A DNA stretch of 64,000 bases from JADKCL01 sp031424495 (GCA_031424495.1 JANPHP010000061.1:1-64000); one strand, 5' to 3'; positions 9,424 to 20,300 are shown, counted from the stretch's first letter. Notes: generated by a model not told the origin, from the sequence alone. Numbers and translations: made by a program.

Positions 9424-9549
9424 TTCTGGAAATTCTGCAAATCCGGTAAATTCTGATTCAGACAAATGCAGCAATTCAACAGCACAACCGCTTCTGGAAA
9501 TTCTGCAAATCCGGTAAATTCTGATTCAGACAAATGCAGCAATTCAACA
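9424..9549. repeat. Tandem direct repeat, 58 nt with 68-nt period
   Basis: 9424-9481 and 9492-9549 are identical over 58 nt (TTCTGGAAATTCTGCAAATC through GCAGCAATTCAACA). The spacer is 10 nt. The AAATTCTG / AATTCTGA motifs echo the neighbouring palindromic repeat. Confidence 0.9.
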
Positions 9550-9596
9550 CCAACATTGGTTTCAAAAATTCTGAAAATTCTGCTATCTTTAGGTTC

Positions 9597-9604
9597 TACA
9601 TTTG
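9597..9604 (+). promoter_or_regulatory. -7 element upstream of lipoprotein 9633
   Basis: TACATTTG matches TAnnTTTG and lies 28 nt before the ATG. No -33 box is visible at the expected spacing. Confidence 0.3.
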
Positions 9605-9632
9605 CTTACACATATCAATAACCATTCTTCTG

Positions 9633-10280
9633 ATGATCAAGACAATTCGATTTTGCTTGCCTTTGCTGTTTGTGCTGATACTTTTTGCTGGGTGCAAGAA
9701 GCCCGATTTTGAGCCATGTGACAATGAGCCCAACTACATTCCGTTGAATGCCGTGCTTCTACCCTACGTGTTTGCTGATAGCTCTCAGTGGATCTACAAT
9801 CGATCGATGGATTCTCTGATAGATACCGTCACGCTGCGGAGCGCCGCGCGCACCGTCTATGCGTGGAGTTCTCGTGGCGGCACTGCGAATATGACTGGGG
9901 GATGCTCATCGTATTACGAAGAGGAACGTTTCAGTTTATTTTACTTCAGTTCTATCAATGGGGGCTACTGGCAAAATACGCGCTCAGACGAAATCTGGCT
10001 CACAGGGAACCCACCTGGACTAGCCTTTTGGGATGGGCAGGTCGGTCAAAATCGCAATGGTGTGGTCATCGAGGCGATACACAGCAGTCTCACCGTCGGC
10101 GCCAACAGCTTTTCAAACGTCACCCAAGTTCATACCAATGTGGGTGTTGTGGGTGAGCCGGGGATTTATCGCTTGTATTATTGCCCTGGCATAGGCATCG
10201 TGCGCAAGGAGATCATGTGGGGTGACAGCGTTCACAACACCTACGATTTGGTGGAGTGGCACGTGCAGCCCTATCATTGA
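9633..10280 (+). CDS. Lipoprotein of unknown function
   Basis: A 215-residue lipoprotein. Start ATG 9633 gives a signal ending in the lipobox ILFAGCKK. The mature part has no repeats or recognisable enzyme motif; it alternates short beta-prone and aromatic stretches (FSLFYFSSINGGYWQ, GIYRLYYCPGIGIVRKE), recalling surface lipoproteins of Bacteroidota. The final PGIGIVRKEIMWGD element resembles the end of TapB/DUF3108-type domains, a type also suggested for the next gene, so the two may be distant relatives. This is inference. Confidence 0.65.
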   Translation: MIKTIRFCLPLLFVLILFAGCKKPDFEPCDNEPNYIPLNAVLLPYVFADSSQWIYNRSMDSLIDTVTLRSAARTVYAWSSRGGTANMTGGCSSYYEEERFSLFYFSSINGGYWQNTRSDEIWLTGNPPGLAFWDGQVGQNRNGVVIEAIHSSLTVGANSFSNVTQVHTNVGVVGEPGIYRLYYCPGIGIVRKEIMWGDSVHNTYDLVEWHVQPYH

Positions 10281-10440
10281 AGGGTGGATTTCGCCTGCTT
10301 GCCAATAGCTTTCTGCCGCATTCACCCAAATACGGGCTTGGGCTTTGTGGAATTCATTGTCTCGCGGTTGAAAATGGTGTCTGATGGGCTGAGTTTTATC
10401 ATTGTAGGGGCTTTAGGCAGAAGATTTCCTGTCTGTTTCT

Positions 10441-10448
10441 TATTTTTG
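10441..10448 (+). promoter_or_regulatory. -7 element upstream of 10470
   Basis: TATTTTTG is an exact TAnnTTTG match 22 nt before the ATG; no clear -33 box. Confidence 0.35.
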
Positions 10449-10469
10449 GGTAAATATGAATCAGAATCT

Positions 10470-11180
10470 ATGAAAACACTTCGTTTTACCCCCTTTATGA
10501 TCGTTTGCCTCTTGGTGGGCGGGCTTGGTTTCGGTGCCGTCAAGGCGCAAGAATGTGATGCCTACTATCCCGTCAAGAACGGGGCATCGTTTGAGATCAC
10601 GCACTACAGCGACAAAGACAAGGTGACGAGTGTGATTGCCACACACATCACCGAGAAGTCTCGTGACGGCGGCGTCTTGGTCGTGACGGCGACGGCAACA
10701 TCGACCGACGCCAAAGGCAAGGAATCCAACACATTCTCCTACGATGTCACCTGCGGTGGCGGCGATTTCAAATTGGACATGCGCTCGATGGGCATGAGCA
10801 ACCAAATGCAAGGTGTCGAGGGCATCGAAATGAAAATTGAAAGCGAAGACATGGTCTTCCCGCGCAACATGAGCGTGGGCACGTCCCTGCCCGATGCACA
10901 CATGCACATGACAGGCTCTATGAATGGCATGACCATCATGAATACATCAATCGCCATCACCAACCGCAAGGTGACGGCCAAGGAAAACATGACTACCCCT
11001 GCGGGTACATTTTCCTGTATCGTGGTCGAGGAAGACAGCGAGACCAAGAGCATGGGCATGAATTTCAAGGGCCACAGCAAGTCATGGTATGCCCTCGGCG
11101 TGGGCATGGTGCGCAATGAGTCCACCTCCAACGGCAAACCGGGCGGCTACTCGGTTCTGACGAAGATCTCGGGGAATTGA
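10470..11180 (+). CDS. TapB/DUF3108-like secreted protein
   Basis: A 236-residue exported protein. ATG 10470 gives a signal peptide ending GAVKAQ. The body begins CDAYYPVKNGASFEITHY and ends GVGMVRNESTSNGKP, the pattern of TapB/DUF3108-like proteins (a beta barrel-like domain reporting a typed string; function unknown). A methionine-rich middle (MRSMGMSNQMQ, HMHMTGSMNGMTIM) is unusual and could be a metal-contact or flexible loop. It is followed directly by a strong terminator, so it is probably a single-gene unit. Confidence 0.65.
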   Translation: MKTLRFTPFMIVCLLVGGLGFGAVKAQECDAYYPVKNGASFEITHYSDKDKVTSVIATHITEKSRDGGVLVVTATATSTDAKGKESNTFSYDVTCGGGDFKLDMRSMGMSNQMQGVEGIEMKIESEDMVFPRNMSVGTSLPDAHMHMTGSMNGMTIMNTSIAITNRKVTAKENMTTPAGTFSCIVVEEDSETKSMGMNFKGHSKSWYALGVGMVRNESTSNGKPGGYSVLTKISGN

Positions 11181-11202
11181 TTTCTTCTTTTGTCGATCAA
11201 CG

Positions 11203-11239
11203 AAACCGCCTGAAGCAGTGCTTCAGGCGGTTTTGTTTT
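11203..11239 (+). terminator. Intrinsic terminator
   Basis: A 15-bp perfect stem AAACCGCCTGAAGCA / TGCTTCAGGCGGTTT followed by TGTTTTA, 23 nt after the stop of the 10470 gene. Confidence 0.9.
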
Positions 11240-11403
11240 ATCTGTGACTTTACGGCGAGCGCATTCCATCTTATTCATGCGGAGAATAGCTTCTTAATCT
11301 CCGCGATTTTTGCGGTGAATAACTTTCCAATCTCCGCATTTGCCTAGCGCCTCCGATACTGATGGGTCATAACATGCGGGCCATTCATTCCCCCACCTAC
11401 CCA

Positions 11404-11440
11404 AACAAAAAGGGGAAGCATCCGCAGACACCTCCCCTTT
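11404..11440 (-). terminator. Intrinsic terminator of glnN
   Basis: Read on the minus strand: AAAGGGGA, a 16-nt loop, TCCCCTTT, then a T-rich tail, starting 18 nt after the glnN stop. Confidence 0.75.
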
Positions 11441-11457
11441 CCTATTCACGATCAAAC

Positions 11458-13644
<2,187 letters not shown>

Positions 13645-13675
13645 TTTTCTTGGGGTAGATGAACTTATTGAGCTG

Positions 13676-13683
13676 CAAAAATA
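13676..13683 (-). promoter_or_regulatory. -7 element of glnN
   Basis: The minus strand reads TATTTTTG 32 nt upstream of the glnN ATG; the leader would be about 25 nt. No TTTG -33 box at 19-21 nt. The remaining AT-rich gap to 14076 shows no gene I would support. Confidence 0.4.
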
Positions 13684-14076
13684 ATCACTTTTTCAATATC
13701 TACCCTTTTTGAGGAGATATTCCTTGAAATATTTAACATTGGAGCGCGAATTTTATTGTTCACTTCACACATTATCAAATAGTATCGATTTTATTGTCGT
13801 TATCCAGCACGTAATACATTCCGAATATTTCACGAGTGATTGTATTTTTGAAAATTTATGCTCGGTTTCGATTGAATTTTTGGATTCTATTTGCATTCTA
13901 CCATCAATCAAGCTGCAATCTTTTCAAAATTTACCCAAAACTGAATTTGAAGGCCAAAATTCTCGATCAGATTGCAGATCATTTGCCCACAACCCCCACC
14001 GCACCAGATTGTCAGGCCTCGACGGATGCTTCATTGACCGATAAATCAACATATTCGGGGCCTAGGATCGAAAGTG

Positions 14077-14108
14077 TTTGCTGAAACCTGTCCATTTCGC
14101 TATGTTTG
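14077..14108 (+). promoter_or_regulatory. Full Bacteroidota promoter (TTTG-N20-TATGTTTG)
   Basis: TTTG at 14077-14080, a 20-nt spacer, and TATGTTTG at 14101-14108. Both boxes match the consensus. Transcription should start near 14114, so the antiporter start codon must lie downstream of that. Confidence 0.65.
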
Positions 14109-14144
14109 ACCATTTCCTTCCCTCTTGTTTACACGATTGTTGCA

Positions 14145-16298
14145 TTGGATACTTTTTTTCAACCTTTGCTCGAAGAGTTTAAGCTTCCGTTAAAGGATCC
14201 TGTCCTCATCTTTTCGTTGTTGCTGTTTATTATCTTGCTGTCGCCGGTTCTTTTGCGCCGCATCAACATTCCTAGCATCGTCGGATTGATTATTTCTGGG
14301 ATGATTATTGGGCCCAAGGGCTTGAATATTCTGGAATTGGGGTCTGGAATCACACTTTTTGCCACTTTGGGCTTGCTTTACATCATGTTTATCGCCGGTT
14401 TGGAGCTAGACATGGGTGATTTTAAGAATAACCGCAACCGAAGTCTGCTTTTTGGCCTGTTCACCTTCGTTTTGCCGATGGCAGTGGGCTTTCCTGTCAT
14501 GTATTACCTGCTGGGATATGGATTTACCGACAGTTTGCTTACGGCAAGCATGTTTTCGACGCATACCCTCGTGTCTTACCCCATAGCAAGTCGGCTAGGC
14601 ATCTTGCGCAACGAGGCCGTGAGCGTGACAGTGGGCGGCACTATCCTCACAGATACCGCCGTGCTCATCTTGTTGGCGGTGATCATCGCCTCCACCAAGG
14701 GCGCGCTCAACGGCGAATTTTGGCTGAGTCTTCTCATCTCCTTGGCCGTGTTTCTCACCATCATGTTTTTCATTGTGCCACGGGTGGCGAAGTGGTTTTT
14801 CAGGAAACTGGAGAGTGAAAAGCACTCGCACTACATTTTTGTGCTCGCGGTGGTGTTCTTTTCAGGCATTTTGGCTCAGGTTGCAGGTGTGGAGCCGATC
14901 ATTGGGGCGTTTGTGGCCGGCTTGGCGCTCAATCGACTTGTGCCACAGTCATCGGCACTCATGAATCGGATTGAATTCAGCGGCAATGCTTTGTTTATTC
15001 CGTTTTTCTTGGTTTCTGTAGGCATGCGGGTGGATGTGAGTGTGCTGCTCAAGGGACCCAATGCGATCATCATCGCCGTTGTGCTCACCATCGTGGCCCT
15101 GTTTGGGAAATGGTTTGCTGCGTTTTTCACGCAGCTGGTTTTCAAGTACTCCAAATATCAGCGTCAGCTCATTTTTGGACTCAGCACATCGCATGCTGCG
15201 GCCACGATTGCGATCATCGTGCGGGGCATGGATGCGGGGCTCCTCGATGAAAACATCCTGAATGGCACGATCATTTTGATCCTGGTCACTTGCCTTGTCT
15301 CATCGTTTGTGACGCAGCAGGCGGGCAAGAAGATCTTGCAACAGAGCGACACCCAGGACCTGGGCACCGCTGAAAGGAATACCATGGCCGATGAGCATAT
15401 CTTGATGCCCATTGCCAACTTTGACAATATGGACAAGATGCTCGAGCTAGCGGTCTTGCTCAAAGACCGCAAATCGAGCAATCCGGTGAGCCTGCTCTGC
15501 GTCGTCCCCAACAATGAGGAGGCCGAGCTCAACATCTTGCTCGCGCGCAAGACCTTGGAGCGGACCGTCGCGCAGGCCTCAGATACCGAGACCATGGTCA
15601 ATATCATCACGACGATCGACCACAATGCCACGGGCGGCATTGCACGCATTTCCCGCGAAATCATGGCCAATGTGATCCTGATGGGATGGCCGCAACGGGC
15701 GGCCGTGATCGATCGCATCATCGGCGAGAAGACGGCCACGATCATCGACAGCATCGACAAGACGCTCTTCATCTGCCACCTGAGCAAGGCCCTTGTGGCC
15801 CACAAGCGCATTATTGTCGCCTGCCCGCCCCTCGCGGAGAAGGAAAATGGCTTTGAAAACTGGCTATCAAAGATCGCCAAGCTGGCCCAAGAGTTGTCAT
15901 TGCCGATCCATTTCTTTTGCAATCCCAAGACGCAACTGGCCATCCAGCGACAGCTTGGCAAGCAAGCTGTGAGCAACCACTTCGAATTGTTTGAAGATTG
16001 GGACGACTTTTTGGTACTCACCAAAGAGATCGGCGCCAATGACATCTTTGTCTTGGTGTCGGCCCGCAAAGGTTCGGCCTCCTACCTGCCGATACTCGAC
16101 AACCTCCCCAACAAACTTGAAAAGCATCTCTCCGGCAACAGCCGCATCATCATCTATCCGCAGCAATACCTGCCCGAGTACATCAATGAGCAAAACCACA
16201 CCCAGCTCCACGGCCCCGTGACCAAGGGTTTGGAGACCATCCAAAACCTCGGCAAGGGTCTGGCGGATATTTTTAGGGGCGGAGATGAGGCTTTGTGA
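14145..16298 (+). CDS. CPA2-family cation/proton antiporter with cytosolic C-terminal domain
   Basis: About 717 residues. Twelve to thirteen membrane segments (to about residue 400) carry the Na+/H+ exchanger fold: VGLIISGMIIGPKGLN, IAGLELDMGDF, and the QVAGVEPIIGAFVAGLALNR segment with conserved acidic residue. The last 300 residues are soluble, with a universal-stress-like alpha/beta arrangement (HILMPIANFDNMDKMLELAV). It probably exchanges K+ or Na+ for H+ at the inner membrane. Start: the frame opens with a TTG at 14106 that overlaps the -7 box, so the TTG at 14145 (MDTFFQPLLEEFKLP) is preferred; there is no early ATG. Confidence 0.88.
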   Translation: MDTFFQPLLEEFKLPLKDPVLIFSLLLFIILLSPVLLRRINIPSIVGLIISGMIIGPKGLNILELGSGITLFATLGLLYIMFIAGLELDMGDFKNNRNRSLLFGLFTFVLPMAVGFPVMYYLLGYGFTDSLLTASMFSTHTLVSYPIASRLGILRNEAVSVTVGGTILTDTAVLILLAVIIASTKGALNGEFWLSLLISLAVFLTIMFFIVPRVAKWFFRKLESEKHSHYIFVLAVVFFSGILAQVAGVEPIIGAFVAGLALNRLVPQSSALMNRIEFSGNALFIPFFLVSVGMRVDVSVLLKGPNAIIIAVVLTIVALFGKWFAAFFTQLVFKYSKYQRQLIFGLSTSHAAATIAIIVRGMDAGLLDENILNGTIILILVTCLVSSFVTQQAGKKILQQSDTQDLGTAERNTMADEHILMPIANFDNMDKMLELAVLLKDRKSSNPVSLLCVVPNNEEAELNILLARKTLERTVAQASDTETMVNIITTIDHNATGGIARISREIMANVILMGWPQRAAVIDRIIGEKTATIIDSIDKTLFICHLSKALVAHKRIIVACPPLAEKENGFENWLSKIAKLAQELSLPIHFFCNPKTQLAIQRQLGKQAVSNHFELFEDWDDFLVLTKEIGANDIFVLVSARKGSASYLPILDNLPNKLEKHLSGNSRIIIYPQQYLPEYINEQNHTQLHGPVTKGLETIQNLGKGLADIFRGGDEAL

Positions 16299-16367
16299 GT
16301 GTGAGAGCGGAGTGTGAGAGCGAGGAGGGTGGCTTGGCGGTCTATGGACAGTGTATTTGCCGATTTC

Positions 16368-16952
16368 TCAGTTCGTTTCTTCAAATCTTACTTTGCGGTA
16401 GATGTCTGCCATTTTGATTTGAACACCCAACGATTTCAGTTCTACCACATCGTCTAGCCCTTCAAAGCTGTCTAGTCGCCAAAATCCGACTTCTGTCTTG
16501 TAAAAAACGTCGACTTGAGGCTTCTTTTGGGTAATGAGGACATACTCACGTAGCGCGTCGATCTGCTTGTAGTATTGAAACTTCTCGCCTCGGTCATAGC
16601 CTTCAGTGCTTTTGGAAAGGACTTCCACGATCAACATTGGGTTTTTCAGGATCAGCTCCTTGTCATCTTCAAACGATGGTTCACCGCAAACGACGGAGAG
16701 ATCAGGATAGCAATAGGCATTTGAATCTTGAATTCGAATTTTCAGCGACCCGTCAAACACTTCGCAAGGGCTATTGGCCAGCAGGCCGTCCAGGATACTC
16801 ATGCAGGCGACACCGATTCTGCTGTGGTTCGCTGACTCACCTGCAATCTCAAGGATTTCGCCATCTAAATACTCGCTCCTAGACTCGGCAGCCTCCTCCA
16901 AGGCCAAGTACTCGGCGACGGCGTAGCGGCGGATAGGTTCTGGATTTCCCAT
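16368..16952 (-). CDS. Uma2-family (DUF820) PD-(D/E)XK nuclease-like protein
   Basis: A 194-residue Uma2 protein. The PD-(D/E)XK residues look intact: YPDLSVVCG (Asp), PMLIVEVLSKST (Glu) and DRGEKFQYYK (Lys). Uma2 proteins are widespread restriction-endonuclease-like proteins of uncertain biological role, often in many copies. It stands alone here. Compare the second, degenerate relative at 25505. Confidence 0.88.
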   Translation of the reverse strand: MGNPEPIRRYAVAEYLALEEAAESRSEYLDGEILEIAGESANHSRIGVACMSILDGLLANSPCEVFDGSLKIRIQDSNAYCYPDLSVVCGEPSFEDDKELILKNPMLIVEVLSKSTEGYDRGEKFQYYKQIDALREYVLITQKKPQVDVFYKTEVGFWRLDSFEGLDDVVELKSLGVQIKMADIYRKVRFEETN

Positions 16953-17125
16953 AGTTTAAAAAACAGTAATTTTTTACAACTATTAAAGAAAAGCACCCCA
17001 ACCATTCATCACACGGTAAGGTGGCATTGTCACATTTACAGATTGCCCTTCATAAACTCATTTCACAAAATGTGTATTGTACCCTGAATCTCTTGCTGAC
17101 ACTTTTCGTGAGTCCATTTTGTGTC

Positions 17126-17323
17126 CTATTGGGCTTTTTCAAGCGCAGAGGTGATAAATTTTGATTCTTGGAGTTTCCCGTTCGAATCAAACCATTGACA
17201 ATAAGCAAATTCTTGATACCCTCCTTTGCCTGCTCCAAGCCATTCAGTTTCAAACACTAATACGGTCATCAAAGGTCCCCCTGACTTCAACTTAACAATA
17301 TCTCCAGTATTGAAATTCGCCAT
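17126..17323 (-). CDS. YodC-family protein (DUF2158)
   Basis: A 65-residue cytosolic protein with the DUF2158 pattern: FNTGDIVKLKSGGPLMTVLV at the start, then CQWFDSNGKLQESKF. It is of normal length for this SH3-like family of unknown function. It is isolated between Uma2 and a hairpin-rich gap. Confidence 0.8.
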   Translation of the reverse strand: MANFNTGDIVKLKSGGPLMTVLVFETEWLGAGKGGYQEFAYCQWFDSNGKLQESKFITSALEKAQ

Positions 17324-17617
17324 ATTATTTGGATATTATTCAAAGTAACTAATTGTAAGGAAAAGAACCCCAATCATTCAGCACCCGCTAGCACGCCATT
17401 TATTTCTTCATAGGCAAACGGGTTGAAACAGGCTTCGATTCATGAAGATAAGATTTTGGAGTGGTTTTTGGAAGTTCGTTTTGGCACTTTATAAATGTTT
17501 TCAACAAGGAAATACTTTACTCTTGGCCGAATTGGGCCAATTGGCACGGCCTTGTCTACACTTTGGGGCCATTTTGACCACTTGACAAAATTTCTCCGCT
17601 GATATATAGTATAAGGT

Positions 17618-17646
17618 GAGTGGGCGCACCATGAATGCGCCCACTC
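17618..17646. repeat. 11-bp perfect inverted repeat
   Basis: GAGTGGGCGCA (17618-17628) and TGCGCCCACTC (17636-17646) with a 7-nt loop, in a 595-nt gene-free stretch (17324-17918). No T-tract follows. Confidence 0.6.
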
Positions 17647-17754
17647 AAATGATCGAAAATCTGTGGACACCTGTGACAGTATGCAGTGTCCCGTGAAGTC
17701 TGTCTCATTAGCAGAACGACATAGGGACTTACTCAGAAACCAAAACCTTCTCCC

Positions 17755-17799
17755 CGAAGTCCCCCTAGGCATCATTAGCTTTGTGGGGGCTTCGTTTTT
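17755..17799 (+). terminator. Orphan intrinsic terminator
   Basis: Stem CGAAG-t-CCCCC / GGGGGCTTCG followed by TTTTT. No plus-strand gene is recognisable upstream in the gap, so it may end a small RNA or a lost gene. Confidence 0.6.
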
Positions 17800-17918
17800 A
17801 TTTATCTTGACCCCTTTAGACCTCGTTTCCGTTAGGTTCCGAATGCATCCAGCGGATGCTAAATGCAGGGGTGATTCTCTTTAATCCTTACTTAATTTTT
17901 CTCGCTTCTCGCAAATTG

Positions 17919-18854
17919 TCAAGCTTCTAGCCCGCTCATTCGCCAGAGCTCATTCGCCATGTCCGTGATCTCTTTGCGCATGTGCAGCTTGATGCGCCAG
18001 TCCTCGGGGATGCCTGCGAGGCCGTAGTGGGCGCCTGCGAGCTGCCCGTAGATGGCTGCGGTGGTGTCGGCATCGTCTCCTAGGTTGGCGGCGAGCAGAC
18101 AGCCGTCGCGGAAATTGTCGCTGCGGTAAAAGGCCCAGAGGGCGGCCTCTAGCGAGGGCACGACAAAGCCCTTGCCGGCGATTTCTGGCGGATTGCGCTC
18201 CTTGAAGCTGCCGTTGGCGATGTCGTGGATGGGCTCGATGAGTTCATATTCCTCCCATGGCTGACCTGTCGGTCGATACCGCTCAGCAAGCAACTCGACT
18301 TTGTCGATACCGGCAAGCGCAGCCACGATCAAGCCGCCATAGTATCGGCAGGCATCGAGGCATACACGTGTTTGGTGGGTGGTGACTGAGCTTTCTGCGC
18401 TCATCTCGATGGCCAGGCTTGCATTCCCCGCATAATACATGGGCACGGGAGCAAGCCGCATCAAGGAGCCGTTTCCCGCAGAAAAAGGATCCGTGGAGCC
18501 CGCCCGTGGCTCGCCGGTCTGCTCAAACTGCATCAGCGCAGCATACACCGTATTCCCGATGTCAAAACAATCGCCCGTGCTGCTCATGTAGCCGTGGCGG
18601 TACCAATTCAAATAACGACCCATTTGGTCGCGGAGGTTCATGCCTTTGTGCACGATGAGGCTCTCGGCGAGGCAGAGGGCCATTGAAGTATCGTCGGTCC
18701 AGTAGCCGGGCCGCAAGCCAAAGGGCCCGCCGCCGACCATGTCGCTGATCGGCTCAAAGGTGCCTGGTTTTTTGAATTCAAGGGTGGTGCCGACGGCGTC
18801 ACCGACGGCGAGGCCCACGAGGCAACCTTGGAATCTGTTTTGCGTGGTGATCAT
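17919..18854 (-). CDS. ADP-ribosylglycohydrolase (DraG/ARH family)
   Basis: A 311-residue all-alpha hydrolase that removes ADP-ribose from modified targets or ADP-ribosyl compounds. The N-terminal FQGCLVGLAVGDAVGTTLEF, the first metal site WTDDTSMAL and the C-terminal metal site NLGDDADTTAAIYGQLAGA hold the two Mg/Mn-binding Asp clusters expected of DraG/ARH. No ADP-ribosyltransferase partner is present nearby, so the physiological target is unknown. Confidence 0.92.
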   Translation of the reverse strand: MITTQNRFQGCLVGLAVGDAVGTTLEFKKPGTFEPISDMVGGGPFGLRPGYWTDDTSMALCLAESLIVHKGMNLRDQMGRYLNWYRHGYMSSTGDCFDIGNTVYAALMQFEQTGEPRAGSTDPFSAGNGSLMRLAPVPMYYAGNASLAIEMSAESSVTTHQTRVCLDACRYYGGLIVAALAGIDKVELLAERYRPTGQPWEEYELIEPIHDIANGSFKERNPPEIAGKGFVVPSLEAALWAFYRSDNFRDGCLLAANLGDDADTTAAIYGQLAGAHYGLAGIPEDWRIKLHMRKEITDMANELWRMSGLEA

Positions 18855-18939
18855 GACCCAAAATACGCTTTTTTGCTCGTCTACAATTTGCTTTGTGAGC
18901 CATTCATGCTGATGATCGCTTGGTTAAATGATCCATGGA

Positions 18940-18971
18940 TTTGTCTTGATGCATTCAAATTGCTAAACTTG
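18940..18971 (+). promoter_or_regulatory. Promoter TTTG-N20-TAAACTTG
   Basis: TTTG at 18940-18943 and TAAACTTG (one mismatch to TAnnTTTG) at 18964-18971 with the same 20-nt spacer seen at other promoters here. It would give a leader of about 65 nt before ATG 19045. Confidence 0.45.
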
Positions 18972-18976
18972 TATGG

Positions 18977-19006
18977 AGGTCGGTGACTTAGACGGCCTTT
19001 CTTTTT
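18977..19006 (+). terminator. Terminator-like hairpin inside the leader of 19045
   Basis: AGGTCG, a 10-nt loop, CGGCCT, then TTCTTTTT. It begins right after the predicted transcription start, so it may act as an attenuator; the stem is short and includes one G-U pair. Confidence 0.35.
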
Positions 19007-19044
19007 GTATTCAGCTGTCTGTTTGAACTACGCATGATCGTCTT

Positions 19045-19545
19045 ATGAAAAAGCTGCTTTTTCTCGCTTTGTTTGCATTCACAACTGCTGCCATCGGCTA
19101 TGCTCAGGCTAGCGCCGACTACTATGGGGAGGGTTTCCGCATCCAATACCCCAAGACTTGGAAGATGGAGGATAAAAACGGCGGTCAGTATCTCAAAATC
19201 AGCTCAGAAGCGGACGTCGCGCTTTTCCAGGTAGAAATGGCTGCAGCTAGCGGTCACACTGCTATGGAGTTGCTGGATGAATGGATCGCAAAGTCAGGCT
19301 ATACACCTGCCGAGACGCGTGAAAAATATGCCCTCGCCCAAAAAGATTACCTGATGCATGGTGCCGAATCTGGCGCCAAAGGCCTATTCACCATTCAAGA
19401 AGGTGGCGTGGCGCTCTTTATGGAGTACCACGTACTTCTCTTTGGCGACAATGCCTACTTTCTGATCGCAACAACGACCCAAAATGCCGCTGCTACGATT
19501 CAGATCATGGAGCAGATTACATCTTCGTTTGAATTGATGGATTGA
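19045..19545 (+). CDS. Secreted PsbP/DUF1795-like protein
   Basis: A 166-residue exported protein with signal peptide (MKKLLFLALFAFTTAAIGYAQ). The mature part starts ADYYGEGFRIQYPKTWKME, followed by alternating strands and a helix with a final ITSSFEL, the pattern of small PsbP/DUF1795-like periplasmic folds. Function unknown. No operon partner; a promoter and leader hairpin lie upstream. Confidence 0.65.
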   Translation: MKKLLFLALFAFTTAAIGYAQASADYYGEGFRIQYPKTWKMEDKNGGQYLKISSEADVALFQVEMAAASGHTAMELLDEWIAKSGYTPAETREKYALAQKDYLMHGAESGAKGLFTIQEGGVALFMEYHVLLFGDNAYFLIATTTQNAAATIQIMEQITSSFELMD

Positions 19546-19555
19546 AGCGCATTGG

Positions 19556-20272
19556 CTAGTGATGTCGCCTCAATAGCTTGAGAGTATGCTCCATTGAGCG
19601 TCGTGCCTTCCAGCCTTGATGCCCGGGGACGACAAACTGCGGCTCAGGAAATCGGTTTTGCACAGCCTGAATGGAGGTTGGCCATTGATTCACCTCTGCA
19701 TCCGCCAAATTTCCCAAGGTACCTGCCTGCGTGCTTTTGATAAAACAGCCGCCGTAAAGCACCCGCGATTGCGGGAGCCAAACCACGATGTTGTCGGGTG
19801 CATGGCCTGCTCCCGGGTAAAAAGTTTCAATCTGCGAGTCCCCGATTTGGAAGACGGTGTCCTTCAAAAACCCAAACTCGGCGACGCATTCTCCTCGTTC
19901 CCGACAAATCGCCTGCGTCTGCGTGCTGGAATAGGTTGCGACTCCGAGCCGCTTCAAAATATCGATCGAGCCCGTGCGGTCTGCATGCGCGTGGGTGCTG
20001 ACGCTCCATCGCACCGGCTGATGGTGGCGTGCAGCGATGCTATCAAGTAGCGGCTTGCACTGTGTCGTGTCCCAAGGCGTGTCTATGAGGGCGACGCCGG
20101 CATCGGTCACGATGTAGAGGCCGTTTGCGGGATAGGGGCTGCCGCCGTAGGGCTGATAGGTCGTGAAGACATAGACTTGGGGGGCGAGCGGATGAATGTC
20201 GAGCACCTGAGCTGCGCTCATCAGCCCAAGACCTAAAAAAATGACGAGCATCCCTAATCGAAGCATGCACAA
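19556..20272 (-). CDS. Subclass B1 metallo-beta-lactamase-type hydrolase
   Basis: A 238-residue periplasmic zinc hydrolase with signal peptide (to about residue 22). All six B1 ligands are present: His94/His96/Asp98 in STHAHADRTGS, His157 in GAGHAPDN, Cys176 in GGCFIKS and His218 in VPGHQGW. Lys179, three after the cysteine, is the B1 substrate-carboxylate residue. Members of this subclass hydrolyse beta-lactams including carbapenems; activity here is inferred from motif completeness. It is divergent from the zinc-ribbon gene, with only 28 nt between start codons. Confidence 0.88.
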   Translation of the reverse strand: MCMLRLGMLVIFLGLGLMSAAQVLDIHPLAPQVYVFTTYQPYGGSPYPANGLYIVTDAGVALIDTPWDTTQCKPLLDSIAARHHQPVRWSVSTHAHADRTGSIDILKRLGVATYSSTQTQAICRERGECVAEFGFLKDTVFQIGDSQIETFYPGAGHAPDNIVVWLPQSRVLYGGCFIKSTQAGTLGNLADAEVNQWPTSIQAVQNRFPEPQFVVPGHQGWKARRSMEHTLKLLRRHH

Positions 20273-20300
20273 AGATAATTTGTCCCTTATATTTAGTGCT

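Noticed and set aside
9424..9549. Possible CRISPR array
   Set aside because: Only two repeats, 58 nt long with a 10-nt spacer, and no cas gene; it is a simple tandem duplication.
13709..14044. 111-codon open frame between glnN and the antiporter
   Set aside because: Very AT-rich, no ribosome-binding site, low-complexity Ser/Phe/Ile composition and no family resemblance.
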